Part shown: positions 36,668 to 44,763 of the stretch, in pieces
Layout: each line of letters opens with the position of its first letter
Numbering within the stretch: the stretch's first letter is position 1
Assembly (NCBI GenBank): GCA_038002745.1
Contig: JBBODD010000001.1
Location: 1,550,001-1,614,000 of the forward strand
Reading direction: 5' to 3'
Source: Bacillus sp. FSL H8-0547
GTDB taxonomy: Bacteria > Bacillota > Bacilli > Bacillales > Bacillaceae
DNA: 64,000 nt
The notes under the pieces: generated by a model
The model's database searches: none
Told to the model about the DNA's origin: nothing
Seen by the model: the letters and a program-made list of their open reading frames with translations, nothing else
Program-made: the position numbers and the translations under genes

Positions 36668-37115
36668 TTGAAGAGGCACTCCGGGCCAGAGACGCCACTT
36701 TCTATAAGATGTTGCTAGGCTTGTGGCATCATTCTGGAGAGTTGTGCCACTTTCCCTTATGATGCAATCAGGGTTGTGGCGTCACTCCGGTGAGTGGCGC
36801 CATTTTCTTTTATGATGCTGTGGGATTTGTGGCGTCATTCTGTAGAGTTGCGCTACTTCTCTTATGGTGCGGACGGATTTGTGGCATCACTCCGGTGAGT
36901 GGCACCACTTTCTCTTATGTTGCAGACTGACTTGTGGCATCACTCAGGTGAGTGGCACCACTTTCTCTGATGGTGCAGACTGACTTGTGGCGGCACTACG
37001 GTGAGTGGAGGCACTACGGCGAATTGCGCCACCTCTCTTATGCTGCAGACGGATTTGCGGCATCACTCCGGTGAGTGACGCTACTTTCCCTTGTGATGCT
37101 GCAAGCGTTGTGGCT
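36668..37115. repeat. 53-bp tandem repeat array (~8 units), each an imperfect hairpin
   Basis: Direct repeats starting TTGTGGC at 36721, 36774, 36827, 36879, 36932, 36985, 37055 and 37108 (partial), with a diverged leading unit at 36668. Periods are 53, 53, 52, 53, 53, 70 and 53 bp; the 70-bp unit has an internal 17-bp duplication. Within each unit, GTGGCATCACTC and GAGTGGCACCAC form a ~12-bp stem around CGGT. The period is not a multiple of 3 and no frame is conserved, so it is not coding. The array runs up to and touches the cupin stop codon. Confidence 0.9.
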
Positions 37116-37613
37116 TCATTCTCCAACTTTCCAATACTCAAACAGCGGACCATTTTCCCCGTAAAATGGATCATGTGAAGGCAGCGGCACTTGCTTAATC
37201 CGGCTGATGGCTTCCTCGTATTCCTCCGGTTTCCCTGTGCACATATCCATTTCCTCATTGTCCGGATAGGCCCCCATGACTTGGAAGTCCGCATCTTTCT
37301 GGAGGCATTTGTGGCCGACTCCAGCCGGAATGACCGCTACATCTCCCTTTTCCAATAAAAGCTTGCGGCCTTCTTCTCCTCCAAAAAGAACCTCAGCCCT
37401 TCCGCTGAGTACGCCGAGTACTTCATGCGCGGAACTGTGAAAATGATGATAGTTGTAGACTCCGTTGACCCAGGCTCCGTTCCAGCTGTTCTTTTTCAAT
37501 GCATGTTCAAATTCCTCTTTTTCAGAAAAAGCGGCTTTGTATACGAGCAGCGGAAACTCCGTATTATTCGGAATGGTTCCATCTCCTTCAAACAGCTCAT
37601 GCTGGACGTTCAT
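37116..37613 (-). CDS. Cupin-domain protein (YjlB-like)
   Basis: 165 residues, single cupin barrel: motif 1 YHHFHSSAHEVLGVLSGRAEV (metal-ligand His/Glu, ~55-75) and motif 2 GDVAVIPAGVGHKCL (~90-104). The C-terminal tail DPFYGENGPLFEYWKVGE is typical of YjlB relatives. Possible metal-dependent oxygenase or isomerase; reaction unknown. SD AAGGAGG lies inside the end of the upstream methyltransferase gene, so these two genes form an operon. Confidence 0.85.
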   Translation of the reverse strand: MNVQHELFEGDGTIPNNTEFPLLVYKAAFSEKEEFEHALKKNSWNGAWVNGVYNYHHFHSSAHEVLGVLSGRAEVLFGGEEGRKLLLEKGDVAVIPAGVGHKCLQKDADFQVMGAYPDNEEMDMCTGKPEEYEEAISRIKQVPLPSHDPFYGENGPLFEYWKVGE

Positions 37614-38225
37614 TCATCTTCCTCCTTTTTTAATGCCTGTCACGCAGACAGTCAATTCAGGACGCACTTTTTTAAAGGATACTCTTACATCTTCATAGCC
37701 GCAGGCGAGCATGTCATCGCGGATCTGTCTGCCGAACATTTTTGTTTTTTCCGCTGAAGCATCCTCTTCCCTTGGCTGCATTGTGATGGCCGCCATTCCT
37801 CCGGGCTTCAAGGATTTCGTGAGATTCTCAAGCCCTGCGCGAGGGTCGTTCCATATCGTGTAATTGTTGACCGAAAGCAGCTTGTCGTACGTGTTTGCAG
37901 GCAGCTCGACTGTTTCGGCATCGGCCTTCATTAATTTCACGCGCCCGTTTTTCACATAGCTGCTGAACTGCTTTTCTGCCTGTTCCTTCATCGTTTCAGA
38001 GACATCCACCCCGTCTATAATGACTCTGCGGTGATGTTTCAGCATATAGCCGATGCTGTACCCCGGTCCAAATCCTATTTCCAGAATACGGTCCCCCGGC
38101 CTTATCTTCAGTTTGCCGATCGTCCATTTATTAATTGTTGTGTTCTCAAGTGCCATGATTTTTCCTGCTACAATCCCTAAAAATCCTTTTGGCCGGCTGA
38201 AATTTTTTGTGAACGCTGTAAACAT
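37614..38225 (-). CDS. Class I SAM-dependent methyltransferase
   Basis: 203 residues. Motif I DRILEIGFGPGYSIGYML (~44-61), acidic loop VDVSETM (~75), motif post-I with NYTIWNDPRAGLENLTKSLKPGGMAAI (~121-147). Start at ATG 38225 after GAGGTG. Operon with the cupin gene; divergent from the MFS transporter with a shared perfect palindrome between them. Confidence 0.82.
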   Translation of the reverse strand: MFTAFTKNFSRPKGFLGIVAGKIMALENTTINKWTIGKLKIRPGDRILEIGFGPGYSIGYMLKHHRRVIIDGVDVSETMKEQAEKQFSSYVKNGRVKLMKADAETVELPANTYDKLLSVNNYTIWNDPRAGLENLTKSLKPGGMAAITMQPREEDASAEKTKMFGRQIRDDMLACGYEDVRVSFKKVRPELTVCVTGIKKGGR

Positions 38226-38332
38226 GCCCCGCACCTCTTTTTCCGTCTTTTTCTTATCTTTATCACCGATGCGGTCAACTTAAACAATTTGCCTGTGAAA
38301 AAAAGACTGATTGACAGATTGAATGAAACTGC

Positions 38333-38366
38333 ATACACTTAACTTAAACGTTTAAGTTAAGTGTAT
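38333..38366. promoter_or_regulatory. 34-bp perfect palindrome, operator candidate between methyltransferase and MFS genes
   Basis: Half-site ATACACTTAACTTAAAC (38333-38349) followed immediately by its exact reverse complement (38350-38366). A second, partial copy ACTTAAACGATTAAG lies at 38398-38412, next to the MFS ribosome-binding site. Shared core CTTAAACGNTTAAG. Suits a dimeric repressor controlling both divergent units; no regulator gene is adjacent. Confidence 0.75.
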
Positions 38367-38429
38367 TATTTCGACCCAGCTACAGCAAACCACTCCCACT
38401 TAAACGATTAAGCAAAGGGGCTGAATACG

Positions 38430-39671
38430 ATGGCTGAACCTCAGTCTGCTCACGTCTTGCTGAAACAGCAAAGCTTATGGACAAACAAGACCTTTTTGTC
38501 GCTCTTCACCGCCTACACACTCTCCATTTTTGGCGGCACGTTTCACACAATTGCCCTGAATATCTGGGTGCTCAAAACTTATGACAGCGCAGCCCTCATG
38601 TCTGCCGTCCTTATCACTCATATGCTTGTGACCACGTGTTTTGCCTCCATAGCAGGCACGGCAGCAGACAGGATGAACCGGAAAAAAATGATGTGGATAT
38701 CAGACTTGATCAGGTGTTTGCTTGTAGTTTGTCTCGCGGCAGCAATCGCGGTGGAAACCCCGTTCTGGGTCATTATCCTGCTTACTGCAGGTACAGCACT
38801 TTCCGGGTTGTTTAAGGGTCCTGCTTTTAACGCTTCGCTCACTGATGTGGTAGGCAAAGAGAAGATCCAGTCAGCAACAGGTGCTATGAGTCTTGCAGAC
38901 AACATTGCAAGAACACTTGGGTTTGCTGCCGGCGGAATCGTCGTGGCTGCTTTTGGCGGTGTTGCGGCTATTTTAATTGATGCGCTTATGTTCTTTGTAT
39001 CTGTGATTCTCGTTCTCGCGGTGAAAAATTTTCCCGAGCACAGGGAGACCTATGCAGAAAAAACAACGTTTAAGCAGGATTTGCTCACTGGATTCTCATA
39101 TATATGGCAAGAACCGTTCGCACGGGCGATCACGATTCTATCACCTGTTCTCATTCTGTTTTTCACCACATCCCTAATGATCATTCAGGTAATTGCCATT
39201 AAAGAGTGGAAAGCATCCCCTGCTGAATTCGGCCTGATTGAAGCAAGCATTCCGCTTGGGTATATGGCCGGTGCGGGGCTGATCATGGTGTTTGAAAAGA
39301 AACTGGTTCACAGAGGCATGATTATTCTTGGCAGTACAATCGCTCTCGGGCCCCTCTATGTCATTCTTGGAAAGATTGATTCGGCTGTGATTGGAATTCC
39401 TGTGATTTTGCTGGTGGGATTTTTATTTTCGTTCAGTACCCTGCTCATAAATGTCATACTCAGACTCGAGGTAACGAGCAGCATGCAGGGAAGAGTGTTC
39501 GGAACGATTGGTGCTCTTACGAGTGTTCTCCCTCCTGCCGGCCTCGCTGCAGCTTCGTTTTTCACCGATCTCTTTGGCGGAGGGCATGTGCTTCTCATTT
39601 GCGGTTTGCTTCTCACTGTTATCGGGATGATCGGGTGGTTCTGGCTAAAGGATTTGAGGGAGTACAGATAG
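38430..39671 (+). CDS. Major facilitator superfamily transporter (MFS_3-type)
   Basis: 413 residues, ~12 transmembrane helices, with the loop 2-3 motif GTAADRMNRKKMMWISD (~73-89) of drug/macrolide-efflux MFS proteins. AAGGGG SD. Likely exporter of a toxic small molecule; substrate unknown. Two copies of a CTTAAACG-type palindrome upstream suggest inducible expression. Confidence 0.85.
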   Translation: MAEPQSAHVLLKQQSLWTNKTFLSLFTAYTLSIFGGTFHTIALNIWVLKTYDSAALMSAVLITHMLVTTCFASIAGTAADRMNRKKMMWISDLIRCLLVVCLAAAIAVETPFWVIILLTAGTALSGLFKGPAFNASLTDVVGKEKIQSATGAMSLADNIARTLGFAAGGIVVAAFGGVAAILIDALMFFVSVILVLAVKNFPEHRETYAEKTTFKQDLLTGFSYIWQEPFARAITILSPVLILFFTTSLMIIQVIAIKEWKASPAEFGLIEASIPLGYMAGAGLIMVFEKKLVHRGMIILGSTIALGPLYVILGKIDSAVIGIPVILLVGFLFSFSTLLINVILRLEVTSSMQGRVFGTIGALTSVLPPAGLAAASFFTDLFGGGHVLLICGLLLTVIGMIGWFWLKDLREYR

Positions 39672-39682
39672 TGCACACAGAC

Positions 39683-39717
39683 AAAAAGCTGCCAGGTAAA
39701 TCAGGCAGCTTCTTCTT
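39683..39717. terminator. Bidirectional terminator between MFS and YqcI/YcgG genes
   Basis: AAGCTGCC / GGCAGCTT stem between convergent genes, with T-rich flanks. Confidence 0.75.
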
Positions 39718-40444
39718 ACTTATGATGAAAAGGGCATTTCCCCTGGATGGGCTCAATGTCATCTCCGATAAAATACTGCTTCCACTCTCTGTGATCCGGG
39801 TCCCCGTAGTGGCTGATGTTCGGGTGCTTTGGAAGCTGATCCCACTTTTCAACCCGCTCCCTCACTTTTTCGCGGGACATGCTGCCGCCCTCTGACGTGC
39901 CTTCGAGTCCTTCAAATATGCGGCGCGGCTGGAAACCAAGCACTAAACTTGCCCCAAGATCTCTTGTTTTCCGCTGTTTGTAGGCGGGGGCATTTCCAAA
40001 GACGAAGTACGGTTCATCGGCAAACGAAAAGGCCCAGAGGTGATGATCCGGATCCTGCGGGTAATCTTTCGGCCAAGGCTCTTTGTCGATATCATGAAGG
40101 TACTGAAGCACATTCCAGAAATACTCCCGGTAGTACGGAATCGATTTTTCGTCCTCCTCCGGTTCAACGAATACAAACAGACCGTGGCGAATGAGCTTCT
40201 CAGCTTCGTCAAACAGCTTCTTAAACGCAATCAGGGCTTCCGGAAGATTAGACCAGTCTTCTTTTGATATGTAAGCATATCTCAGCTCTCCCTTTTTTTC
40301 TGCGGCCATTCCGAAGTAGCATGGGAACGTTTTATTTGTGACGACACTTCTGAAATTCTGATATTCCCTTATAACCCATTCGGGAACGATTTCAGGATTG
40401 GTCATATCTTCTTTTTCAAGCAAATATTTAGGCACCGTGATCAT
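39716..40444 (-). CDS. YqcI/YcgG family protein
   Basis: 242 residues with family-typical FPCYFGMAAEKKGELRYAYIS (~39-59), DPDHHLWAFSFADEPYFVFGNAPAYKQRKTRDLG (~130-163) and a C-terminal GKCPFHHK. Function of the family is unknown; residues suggest a haem- or metal-linked fold only by analogy. Start at 40444 (MITVPKYLL) after AAGGAGTG; the upstream in-frame extension lacks an SD. Confidence 0.8.
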   Translation of the reverse strand: MITVPKYLLEKEDMTNPEIVPEWVIREYQNFRSVVTNKTFPCYFGMAAEKKGELRYAYISKEDWSNLPEALIAFKKLFDEAEKLIRHGLFVFVEPEEDEKSIPYYREYFWNVLQYLHDIDKEPWPKDYPQDPDHHLWAFSFADEPYFVFGNAPAYKQRKTRDLGASLVLGFQPRRIFEGLEGTSEGGSMSREKVRERVEKWDQLPKHPNISHYGDPDHREWKQYFIGDDIEPIQGKCPFHHK

Positions 40445-40639
40445 CGTTTCACTCCTTAAATGATTGTGAAAAGCATCTTCTCCCTCTCTTTCCATACCCT
40501 GCAATCAACTGCTTTAATCCATTAAATAAATATTAAACAAACGTTTAATTAAGACCTTGTCTTTCAAGTTTTTATTGTTCAGAGCGCGAATCTGCCCTTA
40601 TACTTGTTGTAGAAAATGGAAAAAAGAGAGGTCCCCCTT

Positions 40640-42355
40640 ATGCTTAAGCGTTTTTTCACTTATTACCGCCCATATAAAGGACTGTTTATCATTGATTTTA
40701 CCTGTGCCGTCATTGCAGGACTGCTTGAACTCGGATTTCCGCTTGTCGTAAATGCTTTTATCGACCGTCTGCTTCCGGGCGGAGACTGGAATCTGATTAT
40801 CTGGGCCTGCGCAGGACTGCTATTCCTTTACTTGCTGAACACTGTTCTTCAGTATGTTGTGACCTACTGGGGACATATGCTTGGCATTAACATTGAGACT
40901 GATATGCGGAAAAAACTGTTTGAACACATTCAAAAGCTTTCCTTCCGCTTTTTTGACAATACGAAAACCGGGCATTTAATATCCCGGCTGACAAATGATT
41001 TGATGGAAATCGGCGAGCTTGCCCATCACGGACCTGAGGATTTGTTTATCGCGGTGATGACGTTAATCGGCGCATTCTCCGTCATGCTTGCCATCAATGT
41101 AAAACTTGCTCTGCTGACGTTCCTTGTTATTCCGTTCCTGCTTTTCCTCGCCATTTATTTCAACAACAAAATGACGGCAGCCATTCATCAGCTGTACACA
41201 GATGTGGCGGATTTCAGCGCAAGAGTTGAAAACAACGTAAGCGGCATTCGCGTTGTTCAGGCTTTCGGAAATGAAAGGTTTGAAAAAAAGCAGTTTCAGA
41301 AAAACAACCTGCGCTTCAGGCTGTCAAAGCTTACGGCATATAAGATTATGGCGATGAATCTTTCCATCAGCTACCTTTTGATGCGCCTCGTCACTCTGTT
41401 CGTCCTTGTATGCGGCACGTGGTTTGTTATTCAAAAGGAACTGACATACGGAGAATTTATTGGTTTTGTCCTGCTTACAAATGTGCTGTTCCGTCCGATT
41501 GAAAAAATCAATGCGATTATTGAGAGCTATCCGAAAGGAATTGCAGGCTTTAAACGCTATATTGAATTAATAGACACAGAACCTGATATAGAAGACCGTC
41601 CCGGAGCTGTGACGGCTGGTCCACTTAAAGGAAACATACGGTATGATAAGGTCTCATTCGGTTATGGAAATCATGACAAAGTATTAGACGGCATCGATTT
41701 ATCCATCAATGCAGGCGAAACTGTTGCATTCGTCGGTCCTTCCGGTGCGGGAAAAACGACACTCTGCAGTCTTCTTCCGCGCTTTTACGAAGTGACCGGC
41801 GGGAGCATCACAATCGACGGAACAGACATCCGCGACCTCACGCTTCAGTCGCTCCGGACACAAATTGGCATTGTTCAGCAGGATGTTTTTCTTTTTTCAG
41901 GAACGATGAGAGAAAACATCGCATACGGCAAGCTGGGTGCGTCAGACCTTGAAATATGGGAAGCTGCCCGGCATGCCCAGCTAGAAGAACTGATTTACTC
42001 CCTGCCGGACGGACTTGACACGGTCATCGGCGAACGCGGTGTAAAGCTTTCAGGCGGCCAAAAACAGCGCTTATCCATTGCAAGGATGTTTCTTAAAAAT
42101 CCGCCGATTCTTATTCTGGATGAAGCGACATCCGCTCTCGATACTGAAACAGAAAAAGCCATCCAGGAATCCCTGGCCAAGCTGTCAGAAGGCAGAACGA
42201 CTCTCGTCATTGCCCACAGGCTGGCCACGATTAAAAACGCAGACAGGATCATCGTCGTCAACAAAGACGGAATTGCGGAACAGGGGTCCCATGATGAACT
42301 AATGGCGGAAGGCAAAGGATATAAGCGTCTTTATGAAGCTCAGTTTCAAGTGTAG
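40640..42355 (+). CDS. ABC transporter, fused permease-ATPase (multidrug exporter type)
   Basis: 571 residues: six-helix exporter transmembrane domain (~1-320), then an ATPase with Walker A VGPSGAGKTTL (~371-381), signature KLSGGQKQRLSIAR (~471-484), Walker B ILILDEATSALD (~493-504) and H-loop IAHRLA. Similar to Sav1866/BmrA-type homodimeric exporters. Start at 40640 after AGAGG. A lone gene. Confidence 0.9.
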   Translation: MLKRFFTYYRPYKGLFIIDFTCAVIAGLLELGFPLVVNAFIDRLLPGGDWNLIIWACAGLLFLYLLNTVLQYVVTYWGHMLGINIETDMRKKLFEHIQKLSFRFFDNTKTGHLISRLTNDLMEIGELAHHGPEDLFIAVMTLIGAFSVMLAINVKLALLTFLVIPFLLFLAIYFNNKMTAAIHQLYTDVADFSARVENNVSGIRVVQAFGNERFEKKQFQKNNLRFRLSKLTAYKIMAMNLSISYLLMRLVTLFVLVCGTWFVIQKELTYGEFIGFVLLTNVLFRPIEKINAIIESYPKGIAGFKRYIELIDTEPDIEDRPGAVTAGPLKGNIRYDKVSFGYGNHDKVLDGIDLSINAGETVAFVGPSGAGKTTLCSLLPRFYEVTGGSITIDGTDIRDLTLQSLRTQIGIVQQDVFLFSGTMRENIAYGKLGASDLEIWEAARHAQLEELIYSLPDGLDTVIGERGVKLSGGQKQRLSIARMFLKNPPILILDEATSALDTETEKAIQESLAKLSEGRTTLVIAHRLATIKNADRIIVVNKDGIAEQGSHDELMAEGKGYKRLYEAQFQV

Positions 42356-42385
42356 AACCTGCAGCAGATTCTTTTAATCAAGCAG

Positions 42386-42422
42386 AAAACCCCGGTCCTT
42401 AAAATCAGGCCGGGGTTTTACT
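42386..42422. terminator. Bidirectional terminator between ABC exporter and dioxygenase
   Basis: Perfect 10-bp stem AAAACCCCGG / CCGGGGTTTT between convergent genes. Confidence 0.88.
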
Positions 42423-42425
42423 ATG

Positions 42426-43403
42426 TCAGCTGAGTGATGTATCCAGGGGCTTCAGCTTTGCTTCAATTTCAGCACGGCGCGGCTCAAGGAACGGAGGAAG
42501 AGCAAGTGCTTCGCCGAGATGCTCAAGCTCCTCATCAGTATCAAATCCCGGACCGTCTGTTGCAAGTTCGAAAAGGATGCCGTTAGGCTCCCGGAAGTAA
42601 AGGGAACGGAAGTAAAAACGGTCGACAAATCCTGAACTCGGGATGCGCTCAGCTTTCAGCTTCTCAATCCACTTGTGCATCTCTTCTTCATTTTCAACAC
42701 GGAATGCCACGTGGTGAACTCCTCCGCGTCCAAGACGCTCCTGCGGCAGATCGAGGCGCTCTTCGATATGCACCTCTGCTCCTGTGCCGCCTTCTCCCGT
42801 TTCAAACACCTGAATATCCGGCTGGCCGGGTACATCAGACGGATAGCTGCCTTTCGCCCGGAAACCGAGAATATCTGTCAGAATTTCAATCGTCCGTTCA
42901 GGAACAGCCACTGTCAGCTTGACTGGACCAAGTCCGGTAATCGCATATTCAGCCGGAACCGGGCTCTTCTCCCAAGGTGTTCCTGCGGCAACTCCCGAAT
43001 TGTTCTCATCAGATACCAGAATCAGCCGCTGCCCTTCAAAATCTCTGAAAGAAAGAGTCAGGCGGCCAAATGCCTCAGTAATCTCCCCGTGCTCCACATT
43101 GTGCTTCTCAAAGCGCTCTTTCCAGTAGGAGAGTGCCGCATCGCTTTTCACGCGGAGCGATGTAGCGGAAATGCTGTTGACTCCTTCGTGGACCCTGCCT
43201 GCATTGGCAATTTCAAAAAACGTCAGCTCTGTGCCCGGATTTCCTTTTTCATCCCCGTAAAACAGATGATACACAGACACATCGTCCTGATTGACTGTTT
43301 TCTTAATTAGCCGAAGACCAAGTGTTTTCGTATAAAACTCATAGTTTTGAGGTGCTTTTGCTGTAATGGCTGATACATGGTGAATCCCTTTTAACGGCAG
43401 CAT
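42426..43403 (-). CDS. Ring-cleaving (extradiol-like) dioxygenase, MhqA/MhqO-type
   Basis: 325 residues built of two glyoxalase/bleomycin-resistance (VOC) domains. First: GIHHVSAITAKAPQNYEFYTKTLGLRLIKKTVNQDD with metal His8-9; second: GVHHVAFRVENEEEMHKW (~225) and FYFRSLYFREPNGILFELATDGPG (~265-288, Glu ligand). Relatives MhqA, MhqE and MhqO of B. subtilis degrade or detoxify quinones and catechols under MhqR. A near-perfect MhqR-type operator lies 20 bp upstream of the start. Confidence 0.88.
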   Translation of the reverse strand: MLPLKGIHHVSAITAKAPQNYEFYTKTLGLRLIKKTVNQDDVSVYHLFYGDEKGNPGTELTFFEIANAGRVHEGVNSISATSLRVKSDAALSYWKERFEKHNVEHGEITEAFGRLTLSFRDFEGQRLILVSDENNSGVAAGTPWEKSPVPAEYAITGLGPVKLTVAVPERTIEILTDILGFRAKGSYPSDVPGQPDIQVFETGEGGTGAEVHIEERLDLPQERLGRGGVHHVAFRVENEEEMHKWIEKLKAERIPSSGFVDRFYFRSLYFREPNGILFELATDGPGFDTDEELEHLGEALALPPFLEPRRAEIEAKLKPLDTSLS

Positions 43404-43422
43404 GTAAATCCCTCCATAAAAT

Positions 43423-43440
43423 TATCTTGAATTCGAGATA
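43423..43440. promoter_or_regulatory. MhqR-type operator upstream of the first dioxygenase
   Basis: TATCTTGAATTCGAGATA, an 18-bp palindrome with one mismatched pair, matching the ATCTCGAATTCGAGAT motif known for MhqR in B. subtilis. No mhqR gene is in the window. Confidence 0.8.
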
Positions 43441-43504
43441 TTATAGATATACTATACACCCGCTGAAAGCAGATGTCAATGATTTGGGATTTGATAGGAA
43501 GCTG

Positions 43505-43730
43505 GCTGTAAATCCTCGATCGTTGGTAGTAAATCATGTATTCCCGGTTGTATTTTCTTACAAGTTGGCAGTAAATGAAACATTCTCGGTTGTATTGGCT
43601 CCGCCGCTGTCAACACCATGCATTCTCAGTTTTTGTGATTTGCCAGAAGGCAGTCAAACTTGCATGATTGGTCATTATAACTTATTAGCCGGAAGCAAAT
43701 CTGCATTCTCGGTCGTTTTAACTCCCTCCT
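43505..43730. repeat. Degenerate ~43-bp tandem repeat (about 5 units)
   Basis: Units beginning TTGGCAGTAAAT-like at ~43522, 43565, 43608, 43648 and 43690, each with a later CATTCTCGGTTGTATT-like block; consecutive periods are about 43, 43, 40 and 42 bp. Divergent copies, noncoding, in an otherwise gene-free ~370-bp gap. Confidence 0.6.
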
Positions 43731-43815
43731 GAACCAGGTATTCTTCATCTTGGAAATACTTTCATATTTTGCTAGTATCAAAGAAGAATGATTGTTCAGT
43801 ACAGGAGGTATGGTT

Positions 43816-44763
43816 GTGAGCTCAGGCGATGATAAGAAGCGCAGGAATTTGAAAGTGATTCAATTTGATAAGGATAAAAACAGCCTGGTCGAGACGGTCC
43901 AGCCGCAGGAGACATTTGATGATGTGGGCGGACTTGAGGATGTGAAAAAACGGATCCGAATGGATTTTATTATGCCCATCCAGTCGCCTGAGTTTTTTCA
44001 GGCCTTTGGTAAAAAGAGCGGCGGCAGCCTTTTGCTGTACGGGCCTCCGGGATGCGGGAAAACATTTTTAGCAAAAGCGATTGCAGGTGAGATCAATGCA
44101 AGCTTTATCCACCTTGAGCTCCAAGCGATTCTTTCCATGTATGTCGGCCAGAGCGAGCACAATCTGCACGATGTTTTTGAGAAAGCACGGGAGCAGAAGC
44201 CGTGTGTGCTGTTTATTGATGAGCTTGACGCCCTTGGGGGAAACCGGCACCGCATGAGCCAGCACCACGACCGGATGATCGTCAATCAGCTACTTTTGGA
44301 GCTTGACGGACTGCAGTCGTTCAACGATCAGGTGTACATCATCGGGGCGACGAATACACCCTGGTATCTTGATCCGGCGCTGCGAAGGCCGGGAAGGTTT
44401 AACTCTCTCATTTTCATCCCGCCTCCCTCACAGGAGGAGCGCGAGCTGATTTTGACGCTCAAAACAAAAGATAAGCCTCAGGAGAAACTTGATTTATCGA
44501 AAGTGGCTAAGGCAACCTCGCACTTTTCAGGAGCTGATCTGACTCAGGTTGTGGATGATGCCGTATCAAAAGCCATTGAACGCTCACTCGAACATGGTTC
44601 CCTGCAGCCAATGTCACATGCAGATGTCCTAAAAGCTGCAAAGAACCGGAATCCTACAACGCTTGAATGGTTTTCAACAGCTAAGAACTATGCGACGTTC
44701 AGCGATACGAATAAGGATTATCAGCACGTTCTGGACTATATGAAAGTGCATGGCATCCGGTGA
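43816..44763 (+). CDS. AAA-family ATPase (CDC48/FtsH-like, soluble)
   Basis: 315 residues. Walker A YGPPGCGKTFLAKA (~75-88), Walker B CVLFIDELDALGG (~131-143), sensor 1 IIGATN (~180), Arg fingers ALRRPGRF (~193-200), and an AAA+ lid (SGADLTQVVDDAV, ~239-251). No membrane helix, protease or N-domain is visible, so this is a compact single-ring unfoldase-type protein. GTG start at 43816 after AGGAGGT; the ATG inside the SD is unlikely. Stop codon overlaps the next start (TGATG). Confidence 0.85.
   Translation: MSSGDDKKRRNLKVIQFDKDKNSLVETVQPQETFDDVGGLEDVKKRIRMDFIMPIQSPEFFQAFGKKSGGSLLLYGPPGCGKTFLAKAIAGEINASFIHLELQAILSMYVGQSEHNLHDVFEKAREQKPCVLFIDELDALGGNRHRMSQHHDRMIVNQLLLELDGLQSFNDQVYIIGATNTPWYLDPALRRPGRFNSLIFIPPPSQEERELILTLKTKDKPQEKLDLSKVAKATSHFSGADLTQVVDDAVSKAIERSLEHGSLQPMSHADVLKAAKNRNPTTLEWFSTAKNYATFSDTNKDYQHVLDYMKVHGIR

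Noticed and set aside
36668-37115. CRISPR array.
   Set aside because: Units are contiguous 53-bp copies with no unique spacers and no cas genes nearby; it is a plain tandem repeat.
36944-37294. 116-codon minus-strand ORF over the tandem repeat and cupin end.
   Set aside because: Runs out of frame across the cupin gene and the noncoding repeats; no SD; repeat period is not a multiple of three.
40640-42355. Fused ABC exporter as a second LanT for the lantibiotic.
   Set aside because: It lacks the N-terminal C39 peptidase domain and lies 10 kb away among unrelated genes.
43427-43732. 101-codon plus-strand ORF upstream of the AAA gene.
   Set aside because: Begins in the MhqR operator, covers the degenerate repeat and has no SD or family.
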